Source: Enterobacteriaceae bacterium | GTDB lineage: Bacteria; Pseudomonadota; Gammaproteobacteria; Enterobacterales; Enterobacteriaceae | Assembly (NCBI GenBank): GCA_022712475.1 | Contig: JALAGK010000076.1 | Coordinates: 1 to 7,008 of the forward strand | Direction of reading: 5' to 3' | Length of the DNA stretch: 7,008 nt | Shown: piece by piece, positions 6,977-7,008 of the stretch | How the letters are laid out: every line of letters begins with the position of its first letter | How positions within the stretch are numbered: the first letter of the stretch is position 1 | Position numbers and translations under genes: made by a program | The notes under the pieces: generated by a model | Told to the model about the DNA's origin: nothing | Database searches by the model: none | Seen by the model: only the letters and a program-made list of their open reading frames with translations

Positions 6977-7008
6977 ATGCGGCGAAATCGGTTCAGCAAA
7001 CGTGTAAC

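Noticed and set aside
1..7008. A novel multi-gene defence, mobile or biosynthetic system
   Set aside because: All four genes are a chemoreceptor, a small lipoprotein, eptC and ppc, in separate transcription units. No transposase, integrase, toxin pair, CRISPR repeats or clustered accessory genes are visible.

Overview
The window comes from a gammaproteobacterial chromosome of the order Enterobacterales. It closely resembles Escherichia, Salmonella and Enterobacter. The main evidence is a phosphoenolpyruvate carboxylase of exactly the Escherichia length (883 residues), with all the catalytic and aspartate-site residues at the Escherichia numbering. Directly downstream is the EptC/CptA phosphoethanolamine transferase, as in E. 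coli. From memory, E. coli K-12 has yijO and the frw/pfl cluster beyond eptC. Here there is instead a small lipoprotein gene and a chemoreceptor gene, so a non-Escherichia genus such as Enterobacter or a relative is plausible. The genus cannot be settled from this window.

Layout, left to right. Positions 1-1730 (+) hold a methyl-accepting chemotaxis protein whose N-terminus lies outside the window, followed by a clear intrinsic terminator (1744-1776). Positions 1894-2115 (-) hold a 73-residue predicted lipoprotein that converges on the chemoreceptor. Positions 2251-3993 (-) hold eptC, ending in its own terminator (2215-2240). The 250 bp eptC-ppc spacer holds the ppc terminator (4199-4228), a nested inverted repeat (4118-4153) and a good match to a PmrA-binding site (4043-4059). 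Positions 4244-6895 (-) hold ppc, with a promoter at 6945-6976 and a GGGGA ribosome-binding site. No gene-free stretch exceeds 300 bases. The longest is the eptC-ppc spacer.

The genes look like separate transcription units, each with its own terminator or promoter signals, not one operon. Ppc supplies oxaloacetate to central metabolism. EptC decorates the lipopolysaccharide core with phosphoethanolamine and appears to be under PmrA control. The chemoreceptor senses an unknown periplasmic ligand and would signal to the CheA/CheW pathway. The lipoprotein has no recognisable function.

I see no mobile element, CRISPR array, tRNA or rRNA, and no convincing undescribed multi-gene system. The points most worth a second look are the PmrA box before eptC, the altered ligand pocket and paired cysteines of the chemoreceptor, and the unassigned lipoprotein.
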